The position numbers were made by a program, and so were the translations under genes. The notes beneath the pieces are model-generated. The model was not told the DNA's origin and searched no databases. It saw only the letters and a list, made by a program, of their open reading frames with translations. From Rubrivivax sp. (GTDB taxonomy: Bacteria; Pseudomonadota; Gammaproteobacteria; Burkholderiales; Burkholderiaceae_C), in the NCBI GenBank assembly GCA_016788525.1, contig JAEUPD010000049.1, forward strand, positions 1-37,601: a stretch of 37,601 bases of DNA. Reading direction: 5' to 3'. Positions 9,662 through 17,052 of the stretch are shown here, in pieces. Each line of letters starts with the position of its first letter. Within the stretch, counting starts at the first letter, position 1.

Positions 9662-11418
9662 ACCCCACGCTGGCGCAGATCCACGGCCAGGTGGCCACGT
9701 CGGTGGAACACGCGGTGGTGGCGCCGATCGTGCTGCCGCTGATGCTGGGCGCGCTGCTGGTGCTGCTGGAGCGCCGAGATGCCGGCCGCACCTCGCCCTG
9801 GGTGCCGGCCCTCTCGCTGGCCGGCATGCTCGGGTTGGTGGCCCTGGCGGTGTACCTGATGGGCCTGGCCACGGTGTCGAAACCGCCGCTGCCGTACCTG
9901 CTGGGCAACTGGCCGGCGCCGTTCGGCATCGTGCTCGTGCTTGACCGGCTGGCGGCGCTGCTGCTGCTGCTGGCGGCGCTGGTGGCCACCGCCGCACTCG
10001 TGTATTCGCTGGGCGGCGACGCCAGGCGCGGCCCGCACTTCCACAGCCTGATGCAGTTCCAGTTGATGGGGCTGAACGGCGCGTTCCTCACCGGCGACCT
10101 GTTCAACCTCTTCGTGTTCTTCGAGGTGCTGTTGATCGCCTCGTACGGCCTGCTGCTGCACGGCGCCGGCGCGGCGCGGCTGAAGGCGTCAGTGCACTAC
10201 GTGGCGTTCAACCTCACCGGCTCGGCGCTGTTCCTGATTGCCGTGAGCCTGCTGTACGCGCTGACCGGCACACTGAACATGGCGGATCTCGCCGAGCGCA
10301 TCCCCAAGCTGCCACCCGACCGCACGCTGCTCGTGCAGAGCGCGGCGCTGCTGCTGCTGGTGGTGTTCGGCGTCAAGGCGGCGGTGCTGCCGCTGTTCTT
10401 CTGGCTGCCGGCCACCTATGGTGCGGCGAGCGCGCCGGTGGCGGCGCTGTTCGCCATCATGACCAAGGTCGGCGTGTACTCCATCCTGCGCGTCACGACG
10501 CTGGTGTTCGGCACCACCGCCGGGGCAGGAGCCGGCGCCACCGTGATGGTGGCCTCGCCCTGGCTCGAAACGCTGGCGCTGGCCACGCTGGCCCTCGGCG
10601 CGGTGGGCGCGATGGCCGCGCGCCACCTGCGCACGGTGGTGGGCAACCTCGTCGTGGCCTCGGCCGGCACGTTGATGCTGGCGGTGGCGGTCGCACGCCC
10701 CGAGTCGGTGACCGCGGGGCTCGTGTACCTGGTGAACACCACACTGGCGACCGCAGCGTTGTTCCTACTGGCCGACCGCGTGCGGCAGGCCCGCCAGGCC
10801 CAGCACGGCCATCCCGGCCATGCCGGCGACGATGAACTGGAGCCTGCGGCGCTGGGCGCCGCGCGCCTGCCGCTGGGGGCGCTGTTCTTCGTGCTGGCGG
10901 TGGCGGCGGCCGGCCTGCCGCCGCTGGCCGGCTTCATCGGCAAGGCGCTGCTGCTGCAGGCGGTGGGGCCGGCGGCGTGGGGCGGCGTGCTGGTGGCCTG
11001 GGTGCTGGCCAGTTCGCTGCTCACCCTGGTGACCCTTTCGCTCAACGGCAGCACGTTGTTCTGGAAACTGGCACCGGCGGCAGGTGCCGCCGCAGCGGCG
11101 CGCCCCGCGGCACCGCGCGAAGCCCGCGCGTCCATCGGCCCCGAAGACTGCCTGCCCACCGGCACGCCACACCGGCTGGCGCTGGCCTGGCTGGTCGCCC
11201 TGCTGCTGGCCGCGGCGCTGTTCGCCGGGCCGCTCACGCGCTACGCGGCCGGCACGGCCGCCCAACTGTTCACGCCGCAGCTGTACCGGCAAGCGGTGCT
11301 GTCGGCGCGGCCGGCGGCGCCGGCGTGGGATGTGCGGCGCGAGATGCGCGAGCGACAGATGCGAGATAGAGAGATGCGTGAACGCGCGCAACCTACCGGC
11401 AAGGAGGGCACACCTTGA
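9658..11418 (+). CDS. mrpD: Mrp antiporter subunit D (NuoM/N-like)
   Basis: A 586-residue antiporter-like subunit with about 14 membrane helices, related to NuoM/NuoN. The loading segment NLFVFFEVLLIASYGLLL (Glu in FFEV) and the helix VKAAVLPLFFWLPATYGAAS with KVGVYSILR are the conserved proton-path elements. It starts with GTG at 9658, which overlaps the mrpC stop, and GAGGAG lies 8 bases upstream. The protein is longer than the usual 500-550. A long loop (RQARQAQHGHPGH...) and a basic C-terminal tail containing a threefold EMRER-type pentapeptide repeat account for the excess. The tail is encoded by a 15-bp triplication (see separate entry). Confidence 0.95.
   Translation: MNPTLAQIHGQVATSVEHAVVAPIVLPLMLGALLVLLERRDAGRTSPWVPALSLAGMLGLVALAVYLMGLATVSKPPLPYLLGNWPAPFGIVLVLDRLAALLLLLAALVATAALVYSLGGDARRGPHFHSLMQFQLMGLNGAFLTGDLFNLFVFFEVLLIASYGLLLHGAGAARLKASVHYVAFNLTGSALFLIAVSLLYALTGTLNMADLAERIPKLPPDRTLLVQSAALLLLVVFGVKAAVLPLFFWLPATYGAASAPVAALFAIMTKVGVYSILRVTTLVFGTTAGAGAGATVMVASPWLETLALATLALGAVGAMAARHLRTVVGNLVVASAGTLMLAVAVARPESVTAGLVYLVNTTLATAALFLLADRVRQARQAQHGHPGHAGDDELEPAALGAARLPLGALFFVLAVAAAGLPPLAGFIGKALLLQAVGPAAWGGVLVAWVLASSLLTLVTLSLNGSTLFWKLAPAAGAAAAARPAAPREARASIGPEDCLPTGTPHRLALAWLVALLLAAALFAGPLTRYAAGTAAQLFTPQLYRQAVLSARPAAPAWDVRREMRERQMRDREMRERAQPTGKEGTP
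11341..11385 (+). repeat. In-frame 15-bp x3 tandem repeat at the end of mrpD
   Basis: Three adjacent 15-base units begin at 11341, 11356 and 11371 and encode EMRER, QMRDR and EMRER. The units differ at several third positions and use AGA and CGA codons that are rare in this GC-rich region. They lie in the cytoplasmic tail after the last membrane helix and end 30 bases before mrpE. Confidence 0.8.
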
Positions 11419-11984
11419 GCGCCACGCCGCGCGCGAAGCAGGCGCAGGCCAGCCTGCGCAGCGGAGGCCCGCCGCCTGCAACCCATCGGGCGATGTGGCC
11501 TTCGCCGCTGATCTCGGCCCTGCTCTTCGTGGCGTGGCCCGTGCTGAACCAGTCGTGGTCGCTCGGGCAGTTGCTGCTGGGCCTGGCGCTGGCCTGGGCC
11601 CTGCCCTGGTGGGCGCAGCGGCTGCGCAGCGACAAGCCGCGCATCGGCCGCCCCGGCGTCATCCTCAAGCTCGGACTCACGGTGCTCAAGGACATCGTCA
11701 CCTCCAACATCGAGGTGGCACGCCTGATCCTCGGGCCCGAGCAGCGCATCCGCCCGGCGTTCTTGTGGCTGCCGCTGTCCATCACCGATGCGCACGGCAT
11801 CGTGGCGCTGGCCGGCATCATCACCATGACCCCGGGCACGCTCAGCGCCGACATCGCGCCCGACCGCCGGCACCTGCTGATCCACGCCTTCGATGTCGGC
11901 GACGATGCCGCGGCGCAGGCCGCATTGATCGCCACGATCAAGGCCCGCTACGAGGCCCCGCTGCTGGAGATCTTCGGCGCATGA
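11415..11984 (+). CDS. mrpE: Mrp antiporter subunit E
   Basis: A 189-residue membrane subunit. After a hydrophilic N-terminal 30 residues come two or three membrane helices (SPLISALLFVAWPVLNQSW, LGQLLLGLALAWALPWW). A cytoplasmic domain follows with the family motif LVKDI/LKDIVTSNIEVARLIL and TMTPGTLSADI. TTG at 11415 is the start: it overlaps the mrpD stop (TTGA, 11415-11418) and has a full AAGGAGG at 11401-11407, the best ribosome site of the operon. The strong site may offset the weak start codon or raise the amount of E relative to D. The end overlaps mrpF by 4 bases. Confidence 0.93.
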   Translation: MSATPRAKQAQASLRSGGPPPATHRAMWPSPLISALLFVAWPVLNQSWSLGQLLLGLALAWALPWWAQRLRSDKPRIGRPGVILKLGLTVLKDIVTSNIEVARLILGPEQRIRPAFLWLPLSITDAHGIVALAGIITMTPGTLSADIAPDRRHLLIHAFDVGDDAAAQAALIATIKARYEAPLLEIFGA

Positions 11985-12289
11985 GCGAACTGATTGCCCC
12001 GGTGGCGGGCGGCCCGGGCTGGCTGGCCTCGGTGCTGCCGCTGGCCATCGGCGGCTTTGCGCTGGCCCTCGTGCTCAACGCCTGGCGGCTGTTGCGCGGC
12101 CCGGGCGTGGCAGACCGCATCCTGGCGCTGGACACGCTGTACATCAACACGCTGGCGCTGCTGGTGCTGGTGGGCATGCGCATTTCCAGCGACCTGTATT
12201 TCGAGGTGGCACTGCTGATCGCGCTGCTCGGCTTTGCGGGCACGGTGGTGCTGTCGAAGTTCGTGCTGCGCGGAGACATCGCCGAATGA
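11981..12289 (+). CDS. mrpF: Mrp antiporter subunit F
   Basis: A 102-residue protein with three membrane helices. The segment NAWRLLRGPGVADRILALDTL is the MrpF/MnhF signature, which carries the conserved DRILALD. It is part of the Mrp complex and has been linked in the family to bile-salt and Na+ efflux in other bacteria. The start ATG overlaps the mrpE stop, with GGAGA 10 bases upstream. It overlaps mrpG by ATGA at 12286-12289. Confidence 0.93.
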   Translation: MSELIAPVAGGPGWLASVLPLAIGGFALALVLNAWRLLRGPGVADRILALDTLYINTLALLVLVGMRISSDLYFEVALLIALLGFAGTVVLSKFVLRGDIAE

Positions 12290-12633
12290 ACGCGCTGCCG
12301 CTGTGGCTGGATGTGCTGCTGGCGCTGCTGGTGGGGGTGGGCACCGCGTTCGCGCTGGTGGGCTCGTGGGGCCTGGCCAAGCTGTCGGACTTCTACAAGC
12401 GCCTGCACGGCCCGACCAAGGCCACCACGCTGGGCGTGGGCTGCGTGCTCGTCGCGTCGGCCCTGTGGTTCAGCTTTTCGCGCGGCTCGCCCAGCCTGCA
12501 CGAGTTCCTCATCACGCTGTTCCTGTTCCTCACCGCGCCCGTGTCGGCCCATCTGCTGGTGAAGGCGGCGCTGAAGCTCGGCCCGCGGGAGCAGATGCCG
12601 CCGCCTGCGCCGCCGCCGGCGCCCCCGCGGTAG
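12286..12633 (+). CDS. mrpG: Mrp antiporter subunit G
   Basis: The last gene of the operon, 115 residues with three membrane helices. The MrpG/MnhG signature is visible: GTAFALVGSWGLAKLSDFYKRLHGPTKATTLGVG, read here as GLAKLSDFYKRLHG then TKATTLG. The C-terminus is a short Pro/Ala-rich tail. GGAG lies 10 bases upstream of the start. Its stop is followed by a 59-bp spacer containing an inverted repeat and then fumarase, so the operon probably ends here. Confidence 0.93.
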   Translation: MNALPLWLDVLLALLVGVGTAFALVGSWGLAKLSDFYKRLHGPTKATTLGVGCVLVASALWFSFSRGSPSLHEFLITLFLFLTAPVSAHLLVKAALKLGPREQMPPPAPPPAPPR

Positions 12634-12642
12634 CCTGCAGCC

Positions 12643-12671
12643 CGGCCGCGCACGGCGCCCACCGGCGGCCG
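12643..12671 (+). terminator. Inverted repeat after the mrp operon
   Basis: CGGCCGC (12643-12649) pairs with GCGGCCG (12665-12671) around a 15-base GC-rich loop. It sits 10 bases after the mrpG stop. No T-run follows. It is a weak terminator candidate. Confidence 0.3.
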
Positions 12672-12679
12672 ATTGCGCC

Positions 12680-12685
12680 CAGAAT
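12680..12685 (+). promoter_or_regulatory. Candidate -10 box of fumarase
   Basis: CAGAAT ends 7 bases before the fumarase ATG. If used, transcription would begin at or next to the start codon, giving a leaderless mRNA. This would agree with the absence of a ribosome site upstream of 12693. The match is four of six and no -35 is clear. Confidence 0.22.
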
Positions 12686-12692
12686 CACGGGC

Positions 12693-14240
12693 ATGAACAC
12701 GCCCGCCCCCACCACCATCCACGCCGACCATCTGGTCGAGAGCGTCGCCGCCGCGCTGCAGTACATCAGCTACTACCACCCGGCCGACTACATCACGCAT
12801 CTGGCCCGCGCCTACGAGCGCGAGCAAAGCGCGGCGGCCAAGGACGCCATCGCGCAGATCCTCACCAACAGCCGCCAGTGCGCCGAAGGCCACCGGCCGC
12901 TGTGCCAGGACACCGGCATCGTCAACGTCTTCCTCGAGGTGGGCATGGACGTGCGCTGGGCCGGCTTCGCGCCGTTCGGCGGCAGCCTCGAGAACGCGGT
13001 GAACGAAGGCGTGCGCCGCGGCTACCTGAACAAGGACAACGTGCTGCGCGCCAGCGTGCTGGCCGACCCGCTGTTCGAGCGCAAGAACACCAAGGACAAC
13101 ACGCCGGCGGTCATCCACACCAAGCTCGTGCCGGGAAACAAGCTCTCCGTCACCGTCGCGGCCAAGGGCGGTGGCAGCGAGAACAAGAGCAAGTTCATCA
13201 TGATGAACCCCAGCGACAGCCTCGTCGACTGGGTGCTCAAGACCGTGCCGACGATGGGCGCCGGCTGGTGCCCGCCGGGCATGCTGGGCATCGGTGTGGG
13301 CGGCACGGCCGAGAAGGCCATGCTGCTGGCCAAGGAAGTGCTGATGGAGCCGATCGACATGTTCGACCTGCTCGCGCGCGGCCCCGGCAACAAGCTCGAG
13401 GAACTGCGCATCGAGCTGTACGAGAAGGTCAACGCGCTCGGCATCGGCGCGCAGGGCCTCGGCGGGCTGACCACGGTGCTCGACGTGAAGATCGCCACTT
13501 ACCCCACGCACGCCGCGGGCAAGCCGGTGGCGATGATCCCCAACTGCGCCGCGACGCGCCACGCGCACGTCGTGCTCGATGGTTCCGGCCCGGCCTACAT
13601 GGAGCCGCCGAGCCTGGACCTGTGGCCGAAGGTGAACTGGGCCCCCGACGAGAAGACGAGCAAGCGCGTCGACCTGAACACGCTCACACCGGCCGAGGTG
13701 GCGAGCTGGAAGCCGGGCGACACCCTCTTGCTCAACGGCAAGATGCTCACGGGGCGGGATGCCGCGCACAAGCGCATCCAGGACATGCTGGCCAAGGGTG
13801 AAAAGCTGCCGGTGGACTTCAGGAACCGCGTCATCTACTACGTCGGCCCGGTGGACCCCGTGCGCGACGAAGTCGTCGGCCCCGCCGGCCCGACCACCGC
13901 CACCCGCATGGACAAGTTCACCGAGATGATGCTGGCGCAGACCGGCCTCATCGCGATGATCGGCAAGGCCGAGCGCGGCCCCGTCGCCATCGAGGCGATC
14001 CGCAAGCACCAGAGCGCCTACCTGATGGCCGTGGGTGGCGCCGCCTACCTCGTCGCCAAGGCGATCAAGGGCGCCAAGGTGGTGGGCTTCGCCGACCTGG
14101 GCATGGAAGCCATCTACGAATTCGACGTGAAGGACATGCCCGTCACCGTGGCCGTCAGCGCCGACGGCACCAGCGTGCACAACACCGGGCCGCGCGAATG
14201 GCAGGCGCGGATCGGCAAGATTCCGGTGGCCGTGGCCTGA
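12693..14240 (+). CDS. fumA: Class I fumarate hydratase, single-chain alpha-beta form
   Basis: A 515-residue [4Fe-4S] enzyme that interconverts fumarate and malate in the TCA cycle. The N-terminal alpha domain has LCQDTGIVNVF, and the C-terminal beta domain begins after about residue 340. Three cysteines, 71 (LCQDTG), 193 (GWCPPG) and 285 (PNCAATRH), are spaced almost exactly like the cluster ligands of E. coli FumA. The overall length fits the fused class I form. It has no Shine-Dalgarno sequence. The gene lies 59 bases after mrpG and is convergent with the GNAT-like gene. Class I tartrate dehydratases are related, but the single-chain layout favours fumarase. Confidence 0.92.
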   Translation: MNTPAPTTIHADHLVESVAAALQYISYYHPADYITHLARAYEREQSAAAKDAIAQILTNSRQCAEGHRPLCQDTGIVNVFLEVGMDVRWAGFAPFGGSLENAVNEGVRRGYLNKDNVLRASVLADPLFERKNTKDNTPAVIHTKLVPGNKLSVTVAAKGGGSENKSKFIMMNPSDSLVDWVLKTVPTMGAGWCPPGMLGIGVGGTAEKAMLLAKEVLMEPIDMFDLLARGPGNKLEELRIELYEKVNALGIGAQGLGGLTTVLDVKIATYPTHAAGKPVAMIPNCAATRHAHVVLDGSGPAYMEPPSLDLWPKVNWAPDEKTSKRVDLNTLTPAEVASWKPGDTLLLNGKMLTGRDAAHKRIQDMLAKGEKLPVDFRNRVIYYVGPVDPVRDEVVGPAGPTTATRMDKFTEMMLAQTGLIAMIGKAERGPVAIEAIRKHQSAYLMAVGGAAYLVAKAIKGAKVVGFADLGMEAIYEFDVKDMPVTVAVSADGTSVHNTGPREWQARIGKIPVAVA

Positions 14241-14242
14241 AG

Positions 14243-14254
14243 GCCCGGCCGGGC
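14243..14254. other. 12-bp palindrome in convergent spacer
   Basis: GCCCGGCCGGGC is a perfect palindrome inside the 28-bp gap between the fumarase stop and the GNAT-like gene stop, followed by a second short palindrome (14256-14265). Either could form a short hairpin that ends both transcripts, but the stem would be only 4 bp with a loop. Confidence 0.25.
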
Positions 14255-14268
14255 TGCCGCGCGGCTGC

Positions 14269-14793
14269 CTACCGACCGCCCAACCTCGGCACCGAGAGGA
14301 AGCCCGCTGCCACGTAGGGCAGCTGCACGCGGCGCACCCCCGAGACGCGCCGCGCGAGGTGGCGCACCTCGTTGACGAGTTCCATGGTCAGGTTCAGCGC
14401 GGCATGGCGGCCGTCGTGCTCGTAGGCCGGGTTCACGGCCAGGTGCAGGATGCGGATCAGTCCGGGCCCGGTGCGCAGGTAGACCACCACGCCCACCGGC
14501 ATGCCGGGGCGGCGCTCGTCATGGCATGCGAACAGGCACTGCGCACCGTTCTTCGCAATGCCCACGTGGATGCGCTCGCCGCGCTTGAGGATCTCGGGGG
14601 CGCCGAATTCGTCGACGCTGGCCCGGATGCGTTCCTGCAGCGCCTGCTGCCGGGGGTGGAAGTAGAACAGCGCCTCGACGTCCTTCCACAGGTCGGCGTG
14701 CACGCTCGAGCAGAACTCGAACGGGCTGTGGCGCGCCGGCCACGTGCTCGCGAAGCCGGGCGCGGCCGCCGCGTCGGTGGTCACCATCTGCAT
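14269..14793 (-). CDS. Putative acyltransferase, GNAT-like
   Basis: A 174-residue soluble protein that I recognise only weakly. The segment GVVVYLRTGPGLIRILHLAVNPAYEHDGRH, viewed as VVVYLRT, IRILHLAVNPAY and then a helix NLTMELVNEVRHLA, resembles the beta4-beta5-alpha core of a GNAT fold, where HLAVxPxY precedes the acetyl-CoA loop. The usual Q/RxxGxG/A loop is not clear (EHDGRHAAL), so the call is tentative. The start at 14793 has AGGGAG seven bases upstream; a longer frame reaches 14949 but lacks protein-like character. It is 166 bases downstream of the diheme cytochrome gene on the same strand. Confidence 0.5.
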   Translation of the reverse strand: MQMVTTDAAAAPGFASTWPARHSPFEFCSSVHADLWKDVEALFYFHPRQQALQERIRASVDEFGAPEILKRGERIHVGIAKNGAQCLFACHDERRPGMPVGVVVYLRTGPGLIRILHLAVNPAYEHDGRHAALNLTMELVNEVRHLARRVSGVRRVQLPYVAAGFLSVPRLGGR

Positions 14794-14925
14794 CGTGCGC
14801 TCCCTGGCCAACTTGTGGTTGCCATGGTCGCCGCCGTGCGCCGGCGCGGCAAGTGGGGCACGGGCGGCCACTGCGAGTGCCGTGACCGAATCGCTGCGCC
14901 GGCGACCCTCAGCCGTGGGGGTGAG

Positions 14926-14940
14926 CGGGCCGCAGGCCCG
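14926..14940 (-). terminator. Hairpin after the diheme cytochrome gene
   Basis: CGGGCC and GGCCCG pair as a perfect 6-bp stem with loop GCA, 19 bases beyond the cytochrome stop on the minus strand. A second imperfect stem with a G-U pair (about 14906-14922) adjoins it. No T-run follows. Confidence 0.35.
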
Positions 14941-14959
14941 GCGCCTCATCTGCGCCCGG

Positions 14960-15865
14960 TCATCGTGCGCCCGCGGGTCGCGGTGGCAGCGACTTCAGGA
15001 AGAGGTACATGCCGTTCAGGTCGGCTTCGCTCATGGCGGCGAGAGCCTCGAAAGGCATCACCGAGATGCGGCTGCCGTCGGGGCGCTGGCCGCCGCGCAT
15101 CATCTTCGCGAAGGCGCCCGCATCGGCGTAGCGGCCCATCACGCCCCCCTCGCCTGGCGTGAGATTCGCTGCCGCCGGCCAGTCGGGCGGACCGCCGGGC
15201 ACCTTGCCGCCGCCGAAGCCGGCGCCGTGGCAGCCAGTGCACATCTGCGCGACATAGCGGCCATGTTCGACCGTGGCGCCTTCGGGCACCGGCGCCTGCG
15301 GCGGCAGGTCATGGTCGATGCGCGATGCGGCGTCCGGAATGGCGCCGAAGCCGTACAGCAGGCGCAGCAGCAGCGGAAGTTGCACCACGGCTGCACCGCC
15401 GGTGGCGGCGGGCAACTGCTTCAGGTAGGTGACCAGCGCACCGAGGTCGGCATCGGTGAGGCGGTTGTAGTCCACGCTGGGCATGATGCGCAGCGGCCGG
15501 CCGCCGGGGCCGACGCCATGGCGGATGGCGCGGTCCCAGTCGGCGGTGCTGTAGCCAGCGGTCGTACTGCCCTGGCCGTTGCCGATGTGCGGGCCGGCGA
15601 TCTTCAGGTTGCCCTTGTCCACGATCACGCTGCCGGCGCCCGTGGCGCCGTGACAGTGCTTGCAGCCGCGCGTGGCGTAGAGGTAGCGGCCGCGTTCGAC
15701 GGCCGCGGCATCGGTGGGCAGCACGAGCGGCGCCACCACCACTTCCACGCGGCGGGCCATGCGGTAGTCGGCCAGCAGGAAGCCGGCCACGACCACCGAG
15801 GCCAGCGCGGCGACCAGGCCACCGAGCGTAAACAGGGTCCGGCGGACCCAGCGGTTCTTCAGCAT
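14960..15865 (-). CDS. Membrane-anchored diheme cytochrome c
   Basis: A 301-residue protein with one N-terminal membrane helix (about residues 10-32, after KNRWVRR) and two cytochrome c domains in the periplasm. The haem sites are CKHCH at 68-72 and CTGCH at 209-213. Probable Met ligands are Met128 (RIMPSVDY) and Met270 (SVMPFEAL), each about 58-60 residues after its site, as in the cytochrome c subunits of membrane-bound dehydrogenases. The start at 15865 has GGAG eight bases upstream. No dehydrogenase subunit is near. It follows the hemerythrin gene by 66 bases and may be co-transcribed with it. It likely passes electrons from a periplasmic donor to a terminal oxidase. Confidence 0.85.
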   Translation of the reverse strand: MLKNRWVRRTLFTLGGLVAALASVVVAGFLLADYRMARRVEVVVAPLVLPTDAAAVERGRYLYATRGCKHCHGATGAGSVIVDKGNLKIAGPHIGNGQGSTTAGYSTADWDRAIRHGVGPGGRPLRIMPSVDYNRLTDADLGALVTYLKQLPAATGGAAVVQLPLLLRLLYGFGAIPDAASRIDHDLPPQAPVPEGATVEHGRYVAQMCTGCHGAGFGGGKVPGGPPDWPAAANLTPGEGGVMGRYADAGAFAKMMRGGQRPDGSRISVMPFEALAAMSEADLNGMYLFLKSLPPRPAGAR

Positions 15866-15931
15866 GTCGATGTCTCCGAGATCAAGGACGGAAGTCGGCA
15901 GGGCTTGGCAGGCGTTGCAGGCCATGCCGCT

Positions 15932-16834
15932 CTACGAGGAACTGGGCGACGCGGATGCGGGCCGTGCAGGTGCCAACGCCGTTCGGGCCGCCCGCGCCGC
16001 CCGCGCATGGGCCACACGCTGCCTGGCGACGGGCAATCCCGTCATCGCCTCCACCGCCCGGTGCAGCTGCGCGCGGCGCGCCGGTGCCTGGCGCGCCGCG
16101 ACCTGCGCCATCAGGCCCTCGAAGGCTTCGGCCGGCATGCCGGCACGTGCGCCCGCGAGCCTGGGTGCCAGTTCCGCGGTGGGCAGCGCGGCTGCGAACC
16201 AGTGCATCCAGCCGGCCAGCTGCTCGGGCGTCTGGCTGGCGACGATGGCGTGCTCGATGCTCAGCAGCTCGGCGTCGCTGTACTCGGCCCACAGCACGGC
16301 GTTGTGCGCCGCCTCCTCGTGTTGCATGTGCATGAAGTTCTCGGCGGTGAACAGCGCGAAGTGCCGGTACAGGCGCTGTGCGGGCTCGCGCCGCCTTGCT
16401 GCAGGCAGGGCGGCCACGGCGCGCATCTCGGCCTCCAGGGCGTCGATCGACACCCCATGCGCCTCGTGCTCCTCGCCGCCTTGCGCGGCGCTGCCCGGCC
16501 GGCGCGCCTCCATCGCCGGGTGCAGGTGGCGGTTCTCGTGCCTCAGGTGGGCGCGCAGTTGTTCGAGGAAGGCGACGAGCGCCTGCGCGGTGGCATGCAC
16601 CTCGGCGTCGCTGTCGGTATCGATCGCGCCCAGGCGGCCCAGCAGCTCGGCGCTGCCCCATCGGATGGCCTTGTGGATGCTGGCGTAGAGGTCGAAGCGC
16701 AGTGGCGCGGCGCCCGGCTGCGCGATGGCCGGGGGCACGGCGCCGGCTCTGCCGGGCGCGCGGCAGCGTTCGCCATCTTCGGCGGCGGCCGTCGGGTTGA
16801 AGATGGGCAGCAGCGCCTGGTCGATGGTCTTCAT
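15932..16834 (-). CDS. Hemerythrin HHE-domain protein
   Basis: A 300-residue soluble protein. A four-helix HHE domain spans about residues 48-200 and has likely iron ligands His54 (SIHKAIR), His99/Glu100 and His103/His105 (LRHENRHLHP), His123/His126 (EEHEAH), His158, and His169/His172/Glu173 (FMHMQHEE). These would hold a diiron site that binds O2, NO or peroxide. The last 100 residues are Ala/Arg-rich with little visible structure. No cysteine-rich or DNA-binding part is present. The start at 16834 has AGGA about seven bases upstream. It is divergent from the LAL regulator and is the first gene of a probable hemerythrin-cytochrome unit. Confidence 0.82.
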   Translation of the reverse strand: MKTIDQALLPIFNPTAAAEDGERCRAPGRAGAVPPAIAQPGAAPLRFDLYASIHKAIRWGSAELLGRLGAIDTDSDAEVHATAQALVAFLEQLRAHLRHENRHLHPAMEARRPGSAAQGGEEHEAHGVSIDALEAEMRAVAALPAARRREPAQRLYRHFALFTAENFMHMQHEEAAHNAVLWAEYSDAELLSIEHAIVASQTPEQLAGWMHWFAAALPTAELAPRLAGARAGMPAEAFEGLMAQVAARQAPARRAQLHRAVEAMTGLPVARQRVAHARAARAARTALAPARPASASPSSS

Positions 16835-17052
16835 GTGGATCCTGTGCAGCTTGGGCGGTGCGGCGCCGGCGGAACGCCACCGTCCGCAAAAGAAGTTGGA
16901 AGCGGACGCCATGCTCGGCCCGGCTGCCGCTGCTGCCATCGCCCGCTGGAGCCAGCCCGACCGCTGGGGTGGAGCCACCGGGAATGGCCCGAACGGGCCA
17001 TCATCCGGCGCGGACGCACAATGCCCCTGGCTCACCGAGGCCGCCAGACGCG
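16835..17052. promoter_or_regulatory. Divergent control region hemerythrin / LAL regulator
   Basis: A 218-bp spacer with no gene. It contains the perfect 18-bp dyad at 16984-17001 and a -10-like CACAAT at 17017-17022 for the regulator. It also holds a direct repeat TGGAGCCA at 16947-16954 and 16970-16977, with CCGCTGG copies at 16943-16949 and 16961-16967. These could be operator half-sites for a regulator acting on both genes. Confidence 0.4.
16984..17001. promoter_or_regulatory. 18-bp perfect dyad, candidate operator
   Basis: ATGGCCCG and CGGGCCAT are exact inverted repeats separated by AA. The dyad ends 15 bases before the CACAAT box and covers the place of the -35 element of the LAL regulator gene, 51 bases before its ATG. 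This position suits a repressor or an activator replacing a poor -35. It also lies 150 bases upstream of the hemerythrin start. Confidence 0.5.

Noticed and set aside
14794-14949. N-terminal extension of the GNAT-like gene to 14949.
   Set aside because: The extra 52 residues are Arg/Ala-rich, and the ATG at 14793 has a good AGGGAG site.
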